This document shows positions 53,075-61,755 of a stretch of 64,000 nucleotides of DNA, in pieces. The translations under genes and the position numbers were made by a program. Every line of letters starts with the position of its first letter. The first letter of the stretch is position 1. Source of the stretch: Salarchaeum japonicum (GTDB lineage: Archaea; Halobacteriota; Halobacteria; Halobacteriales; Halobacteriaceae); assembly GCF_020614395.1 (NCBI RefSeq), contig NZ_CP085324.1:1-64000 (forward strand). The letters run 5' to 3'. The notes beneath the pieces were generated by a model. It was not told the origin of the DNA. It did not search any database and saw only the letters and a list, made by a program, of their open reading frames with translations.

Positions 53075-53808
53075 TCCTGGTCGACGAGGCGCTGCTCCTG
53101 CTCCTTCCGGATGCGGTCGGCCCGCGCCTCGACCTCGCCGGCCTCCTCCTCGCGGCCGAGTTCGTCGAGCGCGCGAGACTTCTCCTGATAGACGTCCGCC
53201 TGCTTGAATCCGAGTCGGATGGCGTTATCCAGGCATTCGAGGGCTTCCTCGTGGCGGCCGCGCTCGTTCTCCATGAACCCGAGGTTGTACCAGGCCTGCG
53301 GGAGGCGGTCGTCCTTCCGAACCGCGCGCTCGGCGTGGTAGATGGCTTCCTCGTCGTCGCCGAACTCCCAGAGCGCGTACGCGAGGTTCGTCTCCGCCTC
53401 CGCCGCGAACGGGCCGTCCTCGTCGATGAAGACGGCTTCGCGGTGCGCGCCCGCAGCGTCGTCCCACTCCTCCATCTCGGCGTGCGCGACGCCCTTGTTC
53501 ACCCACGCTTCCTGCGCGGTCTCGTCGTCGTCCGCGTACCGGGCGGCGCGCTCGAACGCGTCCGCGGCCTGCTCGTGGCGGTTGATACCCATGTAGTTCA
53601 GGCCCACGTCGATGAGGTCGTCCGCGTCCACGTCCTGCGTGGAGAGGTTCCGCTCGTCGAGGCTGTCAGCGACGACGCGGGAGTCCACGGGGTCGACCTC
53701 GTTCAGGTCGGGTTCGAGCTCCGGCGGGTCGAGGTCGAACCCCTCGTAGGGGTCGTCGAAGCCCTGGCCCTCGGAGAAATGATGGCGTTCGTCCTCTCGG
53801 TCAGTCAT
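53071..53808 (-). CDS. TPR repeat protein
   Basis: A 245-residue acidic protein: residues 1-70 are Asp/Glu-rich and low complexity, and from about 75 on there are roughly four TPR units (for example RHEQAADAFERAARYADDD, AWVNKGVAHAEMEEWDDA, AYALWEFGDDEEAIYHAER and AWYNLGFMENERGRHEEA). TPRs form protein-protein scaffolds. It is first in a pair with the DUF424 gene. The start at 53808 follows AT-rich sequence and begins MTDREDERHHF. Confidence 0.88.
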   Translation of the reverse strand: MTDREDERHHFSEGQGFDDPYEGFDLDPPELEPDLNEVDPVDSRVVADSLDERNLSTQDVDADDLIDVGLNYMGINRHEQAADAFERAARYADDDETAQEAWVNKGVAHAEMEEWDDAAGAHREAVFIDEDGPFAAEAETNLAYALWEFGDDEEAIYHAERAVRKDDRLPQAWYNLGFMENERGRHEEALECLDNAIRLGFKQADVYQEKSRALDELGREEEAGEVEARADRIRKEQEQRLVDQE

Positions 53809-53862
53809 ACCCGCGAATATGGGAGGGACGGGGTTAAGGGCTACGCAGACCGACTCCCGGCC

Positions 53863-54417
53863 ATGCGGCTGTTCGTCTCCGTCGACCTCCCCGAATCCCT
53901 GCACGACGCCGTCGCGGCCGTCCAGGGCGAGTTCGCGGACGCAGACGGGCTCTCCTTCACCGACCCCGCGCAGAGTCACGTGACGGTGAAGTTCCTCGGC
54001 GACGTGCCCGACGGCGAGGCCGGGGCGGTCGCGGACGCGCTCGAAACCGCCGTCGCGGACGCGGGCGTGGAGCCGTTCGACGCGACGTACGGCGGGCTCG
54101 GCGTGTTCCCGAACCTCGACTACATCAGCGTGCTCTGGCTCGGCGTCGAAGCCGGGACGGAGCCGTTCGTCCGCCTGCACGAGGCCGTAGAGCAGGAGTT
54201 CGTCGCGTTCGGGTTCGACCCGGACGACCACGAGTTCACGCCGCACGTCACGCTCGCGCGGATGCAGCACGCCGGCGGGAAAGACCGCGTGCAAGAACTC
54301 GTGCGGGAGTGGTCGCCGACGGTCGGGACGGCGCGCGTCTCCGAGGTCAGGCTGACGAAGAGCACGCTCACCCACGAAGGGGCGGAGTACGAGACGGTCG
54401 CGTCGGTCTCGCTCTAG
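53863..54417 (+). CDS. thpR: RNA 2',3'-cyclic phosphodiesterase ThpR
   Basis: A 184-residue 2H phosphoesterase with the two HxT motifs HVTVKFLG (about 39-46) and HVTLARM (near 128). It opens 2',3'-cyclic phosphate ends to 2'-phosphate and may act in tRNA splicing or RNA repair. Start MRLFVSVDLPESLHD is standard. It is divergent from the TPR gene, with 54 bases between, and ends 4 bases inside a convergent small gene. Confidence 0.95.
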   Translation: MRLFVSVDLPESLHDAVAAVQGEFADADGLSFTDPAQSHVTVKFLGDVPDGEAGAVADALETAVADAGVEPFDATYGGLGVFPNLDYISVLWLGVEAGTEPFVRLHEAVEQEFVAFGFDPDDHEFTPHVTLARMQHAGGKDRVQELVREWSPTVGTARVSEVRLTKSTLTHEGAEYETVASVSL

Positions 54418-54797
54418 TCCCGGCGGTCTTCGAGCACGGATTCGAGCGCGTTCGCGGCCTCGTCGAATTGCGTGACGGTGAGGCCGTCCGTGGTGACGAA
54501 AACGCCGTCGCGTTCGGTGGCGACGCGGAGGAGGAAGCCGTTCTCGAACGACCGAACCGTGTACTGGTACTCGCCGAGTTCCGAGCCCTTGTACGTGTCC
54601 TGGGTGAGCTGGAACGCCTGCCACTCGTGGCCGATGAAGGAGGAGAGGTCGGCGTCCTGTTCGAGGTCGTCGCGGAGGTAGAGCTGTTCGTAGTCCGTGC
54701 GCGTGAAGAACGTCAGCGAGCGCAGGCTATCGCCGAGCGCGGTGCGCGCGACGGTGACGAATCGGCTCGCTGCGTCGTCCGACAGGGGAGCGGTCAT
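54414..54797 (-). CDS. Conserved haloarchaeal protein, unknown function (paralogue of the protein at 33.7 kb)
   Basis: A 127-residue soluble protein with SLRSLTFFTRTDYEQLYLRDDL (about 25-46) and a VRSFENGFLLRVATERDGVFV core; the pattern LYLRDDL and the beta-rich second half match the protein encoded at 33697-34125. Both may belong to the same haloarchaeal family (possibly DUF7522). The start at 54797 gives MTAPLSDDAAS. No catalytic residues are recognised. It is convergent with thpR. Confidence 0.7.
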   Translation of the reverse strand: MTAPLSDDAASRFVTVARTALGDSLRSLTFFTRTDYEQLYLRDDLEQDADLSSFIGHEWQAFQLTQDTYKGSELGEYQYTVRSFENGFLLRVATERDGVFVTTDGLTVTQFDEAANALESVLEDRRD

Positions 54798-55077
54798 ACC
54801 CCTGTCTGCACACCCGGGCGGTATAGAACTACTCCCGAACCGGGGGGCGCTCACGGCGGCGCGTCCTCGCTCGCGGGCGGGCGCGCCGCCGGGGTTTCGC
54901 GCTCCCGTCCCGCGCTCCTCTCAGAGCACGCCACCTGCTCGCCCCGCCATCCTACTTCAACCCACGCCACGGGCGCGGAGCGGGCGCGGGGCGGTTAGCG
55001 GAAGCGGAGCGGGGCGGTTGGCGGGACGCGTTCGCGCGAACGAGCGGTTCGAAGAACCCGGAAGTGAGCGGGATTGA

Positions 55078-55105
55078 CCGGTTGCCGGAGGCGACCGGCA
55101 TTTTT
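55078..55105 (+). terminator. Hairpin with T run in the gene-free region
   Basis: CCGGTTGCC (55078-55086) pairs with GGCGACCGG (55090-55098), with one G-T wobble and a GGA loop, followed by ca-ttttt (55101-55105). This resembles an intrinsic terminator for plus-strand RNA. Confidence 0.45.
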
Positions 55106-55127
55106 CGTGCAGGGTTTTGCAGTGAGT

Positions 55128-55144
55128 GGGTCGCGAAGCGACCC
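55128..55144. repeat. 7-base stem hairpin before the rubrerythrin gene end
   Basis: GGGTCGC (55128-55134) and GCGACCC (55138-55144) around a GAA loop, 20 bases beyond the stop of the minus-strand rubrerythrin gene; it may be its terminator. Confidence 0.4.
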
Positions 55145-55164
55145 CGAACTGGAAAACGGTGCGT

Positions 55165-55791
55165 CTAGCAGACCGGTTTAGGGTTGACGCCGAGGGATTC
55201 GAGTTGTTGGGTGTATTCGTCGTAGGCGGCTTGGATGGTGTCGGTGGCGGCGTCGATGGCGCGCTGGTAGTCCTCGGCGGTGTCGCAGACGGCGTCGAGG
55301 AGGTCGCGGGCGCGGACGTCCTGGTCGTCGAGGTCGCCCTTGAGGTCGCGGAACAGTTGTGCGGTCTGGGGGTCGGCTTGCCCGACGAAGAACCCGACGT
55401 ACTGTTCCTTGGATGCGCGGGTCGCGAAGAGGCGGCCGACGTATCCGCCAGCGCGTTCGATGGGGTCGTCGAGCGCGCGGAGGCGGTCGTGCATCGCGGA
55501 GACGTCCTCGCTCGGGACGTGGTCGTCGAGTTTGGCGGTGACGCGGTCGTAGTGGTCTGCTTCCTCGTCTGCGGTCTCCTGGTAGCGGTCGCTCGCGGGG
55601 TCGTCGCTCGTGTCCGCCCACTCCTGGAAGGTCTCGTAGGCGGCGTACTCCGCGTCCGCGGCGGCGCGCAGCACGTCCTCGGTCTCCATCTCGCCGCCGG
55701 TGGCGGCGTACAGCGATTTCGATGAGCCGAGCCGGGAGAGCGCGGTGTCGTTCTCCTCGCGAACCCGCTCGAACACGTCGTCGGGAGTCAT
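55165..55791 (-). CDS. Rubrerythrin-like ferritin-fold protein
   Basis: A 208-residue helical protein of the rubrerythrin/ferritin-like superfamily found in haloarchaea. The helix EYAAYETFQEWAD contains the first carboxylate pattern and EEADHYDRV supplies the E-x-x-H pair; further glutamates follow. A rubredoxin-like Cys4 domain is missing, and it ends KPVC. It may detoxify peroxide or act as a diiron protein; the metal site is not fully proven. Start at 55791 (MTPDDVFERVREEND). Confidence 0.75.
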   Translation of the reverse strand: MTPDDVFERVREENDTALSRLGSSKSLYAATGGEMETEDVLRAAADAEYAAYETFQEWADTSDDPASDRYQETADEEADHYDRVTAKLDDHVPSEDVSAMHDRLRALDDPIERAGGYVGRLFATRASKEQYVGFFVGQADPQTAQLFRDLKGDLDDQDVRARDLLDAVCDTAEDYQRAIDAATDTIQAAYDEYTQQLESLGVNPKPVC

Positions 55792-55850
55792 ACATAGAGC
55801 GTGGACTGCTGGGGCCTTCTAGGCATCGTCCGCGGAAAGAAGGGTGCGAG

Positions 55851-56711
55851 TTATTCGCCCTGTTCGATGGGAGCGTCGACGAGGTTCCCCCACTCGGTCC
55901 ACGAGCCGTCGTAGTTGGTGACGTCGTCGTAGCCGAGGAGTTCGCTGAGCGCGAACCACGCGATGCTGGAGCGTTCGCCGATGCGGCAGTACGCGACGAC
56001 TTCCTGGTCGTTCGTCACGCCGGCGTCCTCGTAGAGGTCGGCGAGTTCGTCCTTCGTCTTGAACGTGCCGTCCTCGTTAACGGTCGCGGCCCACGAGACG
56101 TTCTGCGCGCCGGGGATGTGGCCGCCGCGCTGCGCGGTCTCCTGGAGTCCCGGGGGCGCGAGAATCTCGCCGGAGTACTCCTCGGGCGAGCGCACGTCCA
56201 CGAGCGGGATGCCGCGGTCGATTGCGGTCTCCACGTCGTCCCGGTAGGCGCGGATGCCGTCGAAGGGGCCGCGCGCCTGATAGTCCTGTTCGGGGAACTC
56301 GGGAACCTCGTCCGTGGTCGGGTAGTCGTTCGCCACCCAGTAGTCGCGGCCGCCATCGAGGAGTTTCACGTCCTCGTGGCCGTAGTACTTGAACTGCCAG
56401 TAGGCGTACGCGGCGAACCAGTTCGAGTTGTCGCCGTACAGGACGACGGTGGAGTTCTCGGTGATGCCGTGGGAGCCGAGGAGGTCGGCGAAGTCCTCCT
56501 TTTCGAGGATGTCCCGCTGCACCTGGTCTTGGAGTTGGGTCTCCCAGTTGAACCCGACCGCGCCGGGCGCGTGGGAGTCGTCGTAGGATTCGGTGTCAAC
56601 GTCGACCTCGACGAGCCGGTAGTCGGGGTCGTCGGACTCGAACTCGTCGAGGTGCTCCTCGACCCAGTCCGCGCTCACGAGCACGTCGTTCGCGTAATCG
56701 TCTTCTGCCAT
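55851..56711 (-). CDS. tssA: Thiosulfate sulfurtransferase (rhodanese, TssA)
   Basis: A 286-residue two-domain rhodanese. The N-terminal domain is inactive, with a FVxYGDNSNWF loop in place of a cysteine. The C-terminal domain has the active cysteine C242 in AYCRIGERSS. The start at 56711 (MAEDDYANDV) is chosen over an upstream ATG because a TATA element lies at leaderless spacing. Sulfur transfer substrate is probably thiosulfate or a persulfide. Divergent from a second rhodanese, tssB, in a 210-base shared promoter region. Confidence 0.92.
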   Translation of the reverse strand: MAEDDYANDVLVSADWVEEHLDEFESDDPDYRLVEVDVDTESYDDSHAPGAVGFNWETQLQDQVQRDILEKEDFADLLGSHGITENSTVVLYGDNSNWFAAYAYWQFKYYGHEDVKLLDGGRDYWVANDYPTTDEVPEFPEQDYQARGPFDGIRAYRDDVETAIDRGIPLVDVRSPEEYSGEILAPPGLQETAQRGGHIPGAQNVSWAATVNEDGTFKTKDELADLYEDAGVTNDQEVVAYCRIGERSSIAWFALSELLGYDDVTNYDGSWTEWGNLVDAPIEQGE

Positions 56712-56737
56712 GCTATCCGGGTATTGTTCGGCCACCC

Positions 56738-56745
56738 ACATAACC
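56738..56745 (-). promoter_or_regulatory. TATA element of tssA
   Basis: Minus strand ggttatgt, 27-34 bases upstream of the ATG at 56711. The longer alternative start would put the coding region across it. Confidence 0.45.
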
Positions 56746-56921
56746 TCATCCGCCGTCGGCAGGAACCCCCTCTCGACACGAGTGGAGGCAAGTATATCCG
56801 GCTATTCGCGGCTTGTTCCGCGTTCACCGAGAGTTATCCAGATACAGCGGCGCTTTTTGCCGGTAGTTCGTCCGAGTGTCGCGTCCCGCGAGGCTAAGGA
56901 CGGGCCGTTCGTAGGCCGGGT

Positions 56922-57710
56922 ATGAGCGAGACGGACGACCTCGTGGTGTCGGCGTCGTGGGTCGCGGAGCGCCTGGACGACCCGGGCGTGCGCGTGGTGG
57001 ACGTGCGGGACGCCTGGGAGTACGACGGCATCGGGCACGTCCCGAGCGCGGTGAACGTCCCGTTCGATGCGTTCCGCACGGCGGACGGCGAGTCCGGGAT
57101 GATGCCGCCGCGCGAGGACTGGACCGGACTGCTCTCGGACGCGGGCGTCGAATCCGACACGCACCTCGTGGCGTACGACGACACGCACGGCGTGTTCGCG
57201 GCGCGCTTCCTCGTCACCGCGCTCTACCACGGCCACCCGATAGAGCGCCTGCACCTGCTCGACGGCGACTTCAGTTCGTGGACGCGCGACCACGAGGCAT
57301 CCGCGGAGGCGGTGTCGGTCGAACCGACGACGTACGACCCCGAGCCGCCGGAGACGACGCCGTTCGTCGGCGCGGACGCCGTGGCGGCGGCGAGCGAGGG
57401 CGACGCCGTGGTCGTGGACACGCGCGAACCCGGTGAGTACGACGAGGGCCACATTCCGGGCGCGGTGAACCTCGACTGGAAGGCGCTCGTGGACGAGGGG
57501 ACGCGCGGCATCAAGCACCCGGACGAACTGGAGGTCGCGCTCGGCGAGAAAGGCATCGTGCCCGGCGAGCGCGTCGTCCTCTACTGCAACACGGCCCGCC
57601 GCATCAGTCACACGTTCGTCGTGCTGCGGTGGCTGGGGTTCGCGGACGTGCAGTTCTACGAGGGGAGCCTGACGGAGTGGCGGGAACTCGGGCGGGACGT
57701 GGCTACGTAG
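56922..57710 (+). CDS. tssB: Thiosulfate sulfurtransferase (rhodanese, TssB)
   Basis: A 262-residue two-domain rhodanese with the active cysteine C222 in LYCNTARRISH. The N-terminal domain (DVRDAWEYDGIGHVPSAVNVP) lacks a cysteine. The YCNTARRIS loop differs from TssA's YCRIGERSS, suggesting different substrates or partners. It is divergent from tssA and overlaps the AI-2E gene by 8 bases at its end. Sulfur could feed SAMP2, tRNA thiolation or cyanide detoxification; unproven. Confidence 0.92.
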   Translation: MSETDDLVVSASWVAERLDDPGVRVVDVRDAWEYDGIGHVPSAVNVPFDAFRTADGESGMMPPREDWTGLLSDAGVESDTHLVAYDDTHGVFAARFLVTALYHGHPIERLHLLDGDFSSWTRDHEASAEAVSVEPTTYDPEPPETTPFVGADAVAAASEGDAVVVDTREPGEYDEGHIPGAVNLDWKALVDEGTRGIKHPDELEVALGEKGIVPGERVVLYCNTARRISHTFVVLRWLGFADVQFYEGSLTEWRELGRDVAT

Positions 57711-58692
57711 TGCGGTTCCGGGTCTGTTCTGCGGCGAGGAGGCGGATGGCTTCCGCGAGGAGCGCGGCGACGAGCGGTCCGGCGATGATGCCGACGGGGC
57801 CGAGCGTGAGGAGGCCGCCGACGAACCCGACGAAGTAGAGGCTTCCCGGCAGGTTCGCGGTCTCGCGGGCGAGGCGCGGCCGGATGAGCACGTCCGGGAG
57901 CCACGCGACCAGCACGCCGGCGACGACGACGACGAGGACGGCGCTCGTCACGTCGCCCGTGGTGAGGTGGTAGCCGGCGAGCGCGAGGACGACGATGCTG
58001 GGGCCGACGACGGGGAGGAACTGGAGGACGCCGGCGGCGAGCGCGAGCGTCGGGAACGGCCCGTACCCGAGCGCGAAGAAGACGGGGAGGGCGATGAGGA
58101 ACGTTCCGAGGCCGGTGGCGGCCTGGAGGACGTAGATGGCGTAGAGGGTGGCGCGGGCGCGGCCGGCGAGCGCGCTCGTCACGTCGTGGTAGGTGTGGGG
58201 GATGGCGGCGAGGACGGCGCGTTCCACGTCCCGGTGGTGGATGAGGAGCGCGAAGACGAGGAAGGCGAACACGGTGAGTTTGAGGCCGAGCGTGGGGAGG
58301 GCGGTGGCGGCGTCCACGGCGACGGCGCTCGCGGCCTCGCGGGCGGCGGCGAGGAGCGTGCTCACGTCCACGACGACGGGCGTGTCGAGGACGACGAACG
58401 TGAACTCGGCGGGTATCTCGCGGATGAACTGCACGATGTCGTCGGCGCGGCGCGCGAGCAGGAGCGTGACGGAGGCGAGCGCGAGCAGGACGCCGGTGGT
58501 GACGGCGACGGTGGTCGCGGCGGCGGCCGGCCACGGCGGGAGGCGGTCGTTGAGGCGGCGGTGGAGCGGCGCGAGGAGGTAGGTGACGGTGAGCGCGAAG
58601 AACACGGTTCCCAGCACGTCGAAGAGGACGGCGGCGGCGAGGGTGGCGAGCGCGGCGACGAGGGCGGTGAGGGCGACGCGTCTGGACGGCAC
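57703..58692 (-). CDS. AI-2E family transporter
   Basis: A 329-residue membrane protein of the AI-2E (TqsA/YdiK) family with about seven or eight helices. Conserved parts are LHRRLNDRLP, the GYGPFPTLALAAGVLQFLPVVGP segment and GPLVAALLAEAI near the end. Family members export small molecules or act as sodium/proton exchangers; autoinducer-2 transport is not assumed. A GTG start at 58692 gives VPSRRVALTAL; an ATG 21 codons upstream would overlap the divergent promoter. Confidence 0.85.
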   Translation of the reverse strand: MPSRRVALTALVAALATLAAAVLFDVLGTVFFALTVTYLLAPLHRRLNDRLPPWPAAAATTVAVTTGVLLALASVTLLLARRADDIVQFIREIPAEFTFVVLDTPVVVDVSTLLAAAREAASAVAVDAATALPTLGLKLTVFAFLVFALLIHHRDVERAVLAAIPHTYHDVTSALAGRARATLYAIYVLQAATGLGTFLIALPVFFALGYGPFPTLALAAGVLQFLPVVGPSIVVLALAGYHLTTGDVTSAVLVVVVAGVLVAWLPDVLIRPRLARETANLPGSLYFVGFVGGLLTLGPVGIIAGPLVAALLAEAIRLLAAEQTRNRTT

Positions 58693-58743
58693 GCCCGGAG
58701 GTTCTCCAGCCCCCGAGTTAACGCTTCGGTCGGAAACGCCCGA

Positions 58744-58751
58744 TTTATGTA
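58744..58751 (+). promoter_or_regulatory. TATA element of the thiamine-type binding protein gene
   Basis: tttatgta lies 24-31 bases upstream of the ATG at 58775. No TPP-riboswitch core is visible in the leader, which is too short to hold one. Confidence 0.5.
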
Positions 58752-58774
58752 CCACCTAGTGAAACAACCGAGTA

Positions 58775-59893
58775 ATGAAGCGGCGTACGTACCTCAAGAC
58801 CGGCGGCGCGGCGGCCATCGCGGGACTCGCGGGCTGTCTGAACGTCAGCGAGTCGAACGACGGCACGACCACCGACACGACCACGGGAGGCACGACCGAG
58901 GGGACGACGACCGGGACGGCGAGCGAACCCGACGAACCCCTGACCATCGCGACCTACGACTCCTTCTTCGGGGACGAGGGCACCGCGGGGAACTGGCTGA
59001 AGCAGGCGTGGGAGGCAGAGCGCGACACGAAAATCGAGTTCACCGCGCCGTCGAACGGCGTCAACGAGTTCATCAGCCGGAAGAAGCAGGGCGCGAGCAT
59101 CGACGCGGACCTCTTCGTCGGCCTGAACACGGGCGAGCTCGTGCGCGTTGACGAACAGCTCCCGGACGCGACCCTGTTCGACACGCCGGGCGGTCTCTCG
59201 CACGCGAGCCGAATCAAGGACAGCCTCCAGATCGACCCCGAGCGCCGCGCGCTCCCCTACGACACCGGCTACATCAGCCTCGTCTACGACAGCACGGAAA
59301 TCGAGGAGCCGCAGACGTTCGACGACCTCACGAGTCCCGCCTACCAGGGCGCGCTCCTCGCGGAGAACGCGCAGACGAGCGACCCCGGGCGGGCGTTCCT
59401 CCTCTGGACGATTCACGAGATGGGCGCGGACGGCTACCTCGACTACTGGCAGGACCTCGTGGAGAACGACGTGCGCATCCTCGACGACTGGCAGCCCGCG
59501 TACAACGCGTACATGAACCGCGAGCGTCCCATCGTCGTCTCCTACTCCACCGACCAGGTGTACTACCACGGCGAGGACGAACTCCCCCGCCACCAGATCG
59601 GGTTCCTGAACGACCAGGGGTACGCGAACCCCGAGGCGATGGCGCGGTTCGCGGACACGAACCAGCCCGAGACCGCCGCGGCGTTCATGGACTTCGTGCT
59701 CACCGACGAGGCGCAGGCGAACATCGCGGTGAACAACGTCCAGTTCCCGGCGACGACGACCGCCGACCTCCCCGACGAGTACGACCAGTACGCGCACGAG
59801 CCGCCGGAGCCGGTGACGTTTACGTACGAGGAACTCGCAGGAAACCTCGACGGATGGATAAACGAGTGGGCGCGCCAGATAGCGAGCAACTAG
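58775..59893 (+). CDS. thiB: ABC transporter substrate-binding lipoprotein (thiamine-type, ThiB)
   Basis: A 372-residue Tat lipoprotein: RRTYLKTGGAAAIAGLAGC carries the twin arginines and a lipobox with the cysteine at residue 21. A Thr-rich linker follows, then the ligand-binding domain. The segments ATYDSFFGDEG, ALPYDTGYISLVYDS and VSYSTDQVYYHGED resemble thiamine-binding ThiB/TbpA. It should trap thiamine or a phosphate ester outside the cell. It overlaps the permease gene by 40 bases, so they are translationally coupled. Confidence 0.88.
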   Translation: MKRRTYLKTGGAAAIAGLAGCLNVSESNDGTTTDTTTGGTTEGTTTGTASEPDEPLTIATYDSFFGDEGTAGNWLKQAWEAERDTKIEFTAPSNGVNEFISRKKQGASIDADLFVGLNTGELVRVDEQLPDATLFDTPGGLSHASRIKDSLQIDPERRALPYDTGYISLVYDSTEIEEPQTFDDLTSPAYQGALLAENAQTSDPGRAFLLWTIHEMGADGYLDYWQDLVENDVRILDDWQPAYNAYMNRERPIVVSYSTDQVYYHGEDELPRHQIGFLNDQGYANPEAMARFADTNQPETAAAFMDFVLTDEAQANIAVNNVQFPATTTADLPDEYDQYAHEPPEPVTFTYEELAGNLDGWINEWARQIASN

Positions 59894-61755
59894 CGCCGAC
59901 GCCGGCGCGAGCGCTCCTGCTCGCGACCGGATTGGCGACCCTGCTCGTCCTGCTCGTCGTCTTCTACTACCCGGTCTGGACGGTGTTCGAGAACGCCGTC
60001 CTCAGAGATGGGTACGGCGTGTTCAGCGCGCTCGCAGACCCGCTCGCGGCGGTGACGCCCGACGTGTTGCTCGGCGTTCTCAGCGACCCGTTCTTCCTCG
60101 GCGCGGCGCACACGCTGTTCGAGGCCCCGCTCCGCGTGCCCGGGGACGCCGCGGCGTGGACCGTCGAGTTCCTCGCGACCGCGCGGCCCGCGCTCGTCTC
60201 CCGGCCGCCGTTCGTCGTGCTCGTCCACGAGGCGGGGAACGTCGAGTTCGGACTGTTCGGATTCACCGCCTATCAGGCGGTTCTCTCCACCGTTCTGAGC
60301 GTCCTGCTCGGCGTGCCAGGCGCGTGGGTGCTCGCTCGCTTCGAGTTCCCCGGGCGGAGCACGCTGAAGTCGCTCACCATCCTCCCGTTCGTCCTGCCGT
60401 CCATCATGGTGGTCGCGGGGTTCGTCGCGACGTTCGGCACCTTCGGCACCGTGAACGACGTGCTCGCCTGGCTCGGGTTCGGACGGGTGGAGATGCTGTA
60501 CACGCTCGAACTCGTCGTGCTCGCGCACGCGTTCTACAACGCGCCGCTGGTGACGCGGATGGTCGGGACGGCGTGGGAGAACGTGAACGCGAACGCCGTC
60601 GAGACCGCGCGAAGCCTCGGCGCGGGCCGCGTGCGGTCGTTTACGGACGTGGTGCTCCCCCAGCTCGTGCCCGCGCTCGCCGCGAGCGCGCTCCTCACGT
60701 TCGTCTTCACGTTCATGACGTTCCCCATCGTCCTCGGGCTGGGCGGCCTGCGGCTCGCGACCGTGGAGGTGTGGCTGTACGCGAGCGTGAACCAGCTCGA
60801 CTACGAGACGGCGGCGGCGCTCGGCACGCTCGAAACCGCGTTCTCGCTGTTCTTCATGTACGTCTACCTCCGGTACGAGGCGCGGCGCGCGAGCAGCGGC
60901 ACGGGGAAACCGCTCCCGCGCGCCCGGCTGTTCTCCGCGGACACGCTCCGCGACTGGCTCTCCCGCGCGGGAATCGCCGCCTACGGCCTGGTGATAGTCG
61001 TCGTGTTCGTCCTGCCGCTCGCGAGCATGGTTCTCGCGAGCGTCGGCGGCCTCGACGACCCGACGCTCGAATGGTGGCGGCTCCTGGTCGAGCGCCAGGG
61101 CGGGAGTCGAACGGAGCCGTCGGTGGCGGTCTGGAACTCCCTGCTGTTCGGGCTGGGCGCGCTCGCGGTCGCGCTCCCGATGGGCGTCGTCGTCGCGGCG
61201 TTCAGCACCCGGGGCGGCCGCCTCCGCAAACTCGGCGACACCGTCCTCATGGCTCCCATCGCCGTCTCCGGCGTCGTCGTCGGGTTCGGGTTGCTCCAGG
61301 GGCTCGTGTTCGGCGTCGATATCGGCTCCTATCGCGTGAGCGTCGTCGGCCCCGCCGTGGTCGTGATGGCGCACGCCGTCGCCGGCTACCCGTTCGTCGT
61401 GCGGAACGTCGCGCCGATGCTCGCCGACCTCGACGACCGACTCGTGGAGGCCGCGCGGAGCCTCGGCGCGGACCGCGCTCGCGCGCTCTGGGACGTCGAA
61501 CTCCCGCTCGTCTGGCCGGGCGTCGTCGCGGGCGCGGCGTTCGCGTTCGCCATCAGCATCGGCGAGTTCGACTCCACGGTCATCCTCGCGGGCGAGAACA
61601 CGTACACGATGCCCGTCGCGCTCAAGCGCTTCCTCGTGGACAGAACCGCCGGCCCGAGCATCGGCCCCGCGGCCGCGATGGGCACCGTCCTCCTCGTCGT
61701 GACCGCGGTGAGTTTCGTCGTCATCGACTACGTCGGCGGGCGCTACCGGCCGTAA
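59854..61755 (+). CDS. thiP: ABC transporter permease (thiamine-type, ThiP)
   Basis: A 633-residue permease fusing two membrane halves of about six helices each. Each half has an EAA loop with the pattern E-x-A-R-S-L-G-A (NAVETARSLGAGR near residue 250 and VEAARSLGADR near residue 532) that contacts an ATPase. The double-length arrangement is typical of ThiP and iron-type permeases. No ATPase gene follows in the window; the next gene is an unrelated methyltransferase on the other strand, so the ATP-hydrolysing partner must be encoded elsewhere. Confidence 0.92.
   Translation: MDKRVGAPDSEQLAPTPARALLLATGLATLLVLLVVFYYPVWTVFENAVLRDGYGVFSALADPLAAVTPDVLLGVLSDPFFLGAAHTLFEAPLRVPGDAAAWTVEFLATARPALVSRPPFVVLVHEAGNVEFGLFGFTAYQAVLSTVLSVLLGVPGAWVLARFEFPGRSTLKSLTILPFVLPSIMVVAGFVATFGTFGTVNDVLAWLGFGRVEMLYTLELVVLAHAFYNAPLVTRMVGTAWENVNANAVETARSLGAGRVRSFTDVVLPQLVPALAASALLTFVFTFMTFPIVLGLGGLRLATVEVWLYASVNQLDYETAAALGTLETAFSLFFMYVYLRYEARRASSGTGKPLPRARLFSADTLRDWLSRAGIAAYGLVIVVVFVLPLASMVLASVGGLDDPTLEWWRLLVERQGGSRTEPSVAVWNSLLFGLGALAVALPMGVVVAAFSTRGGRLRKLGDTVLMAPIAVSGVVVGFGLLQGLVFGVDIGSYRVSVVGPAVVVMAHAVAGYPFVVRNVAPMLADLDDRLVEAARSLGADRARALWDVELPLVWPGVVAGAAFAFAISIGEFDSTVILAGENTYTMPVALKRFLVDRTAGPSIGPAAAMGTVLLVVTAVSFVVIDYVGGRYRP

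Larger units (their letters stand above)
54798..55164. other. 367-base gene-free GC-rich region with repeats and hairpins
   Basis: No protein frame or tRNA is supported. It contains a near-duplicate ggggcggttagcgg / ggggcggttggcgg (about 54988-55001 and 55011-55024), a 14-base palindrome CGTTCGCGCGAACG (55029-55042), and two hairpins (55078-55098, 55128-55144). Its left half carries the promoter of the gene starting at 54797. The rest may be untranslated RNA, a decayed gene or a terminator cluster; nothing decides between them. Confidence 0.6.

Noticed and set aside
54850-55160. A protein-coding gene in the GC-rich gap
   Set aside because: Frames there are short or Arg/Gly-rich without start signals or domains, and the region is dominated by repeats and hairpins.
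58693-58774. A TPP riboswitch before the thiamine-type binding protein
   Set aside because: The gap is 82 bases including the promoter, a TATA element at leaderless spacing leaves no leader, and no TPP-aptamer core was seen.
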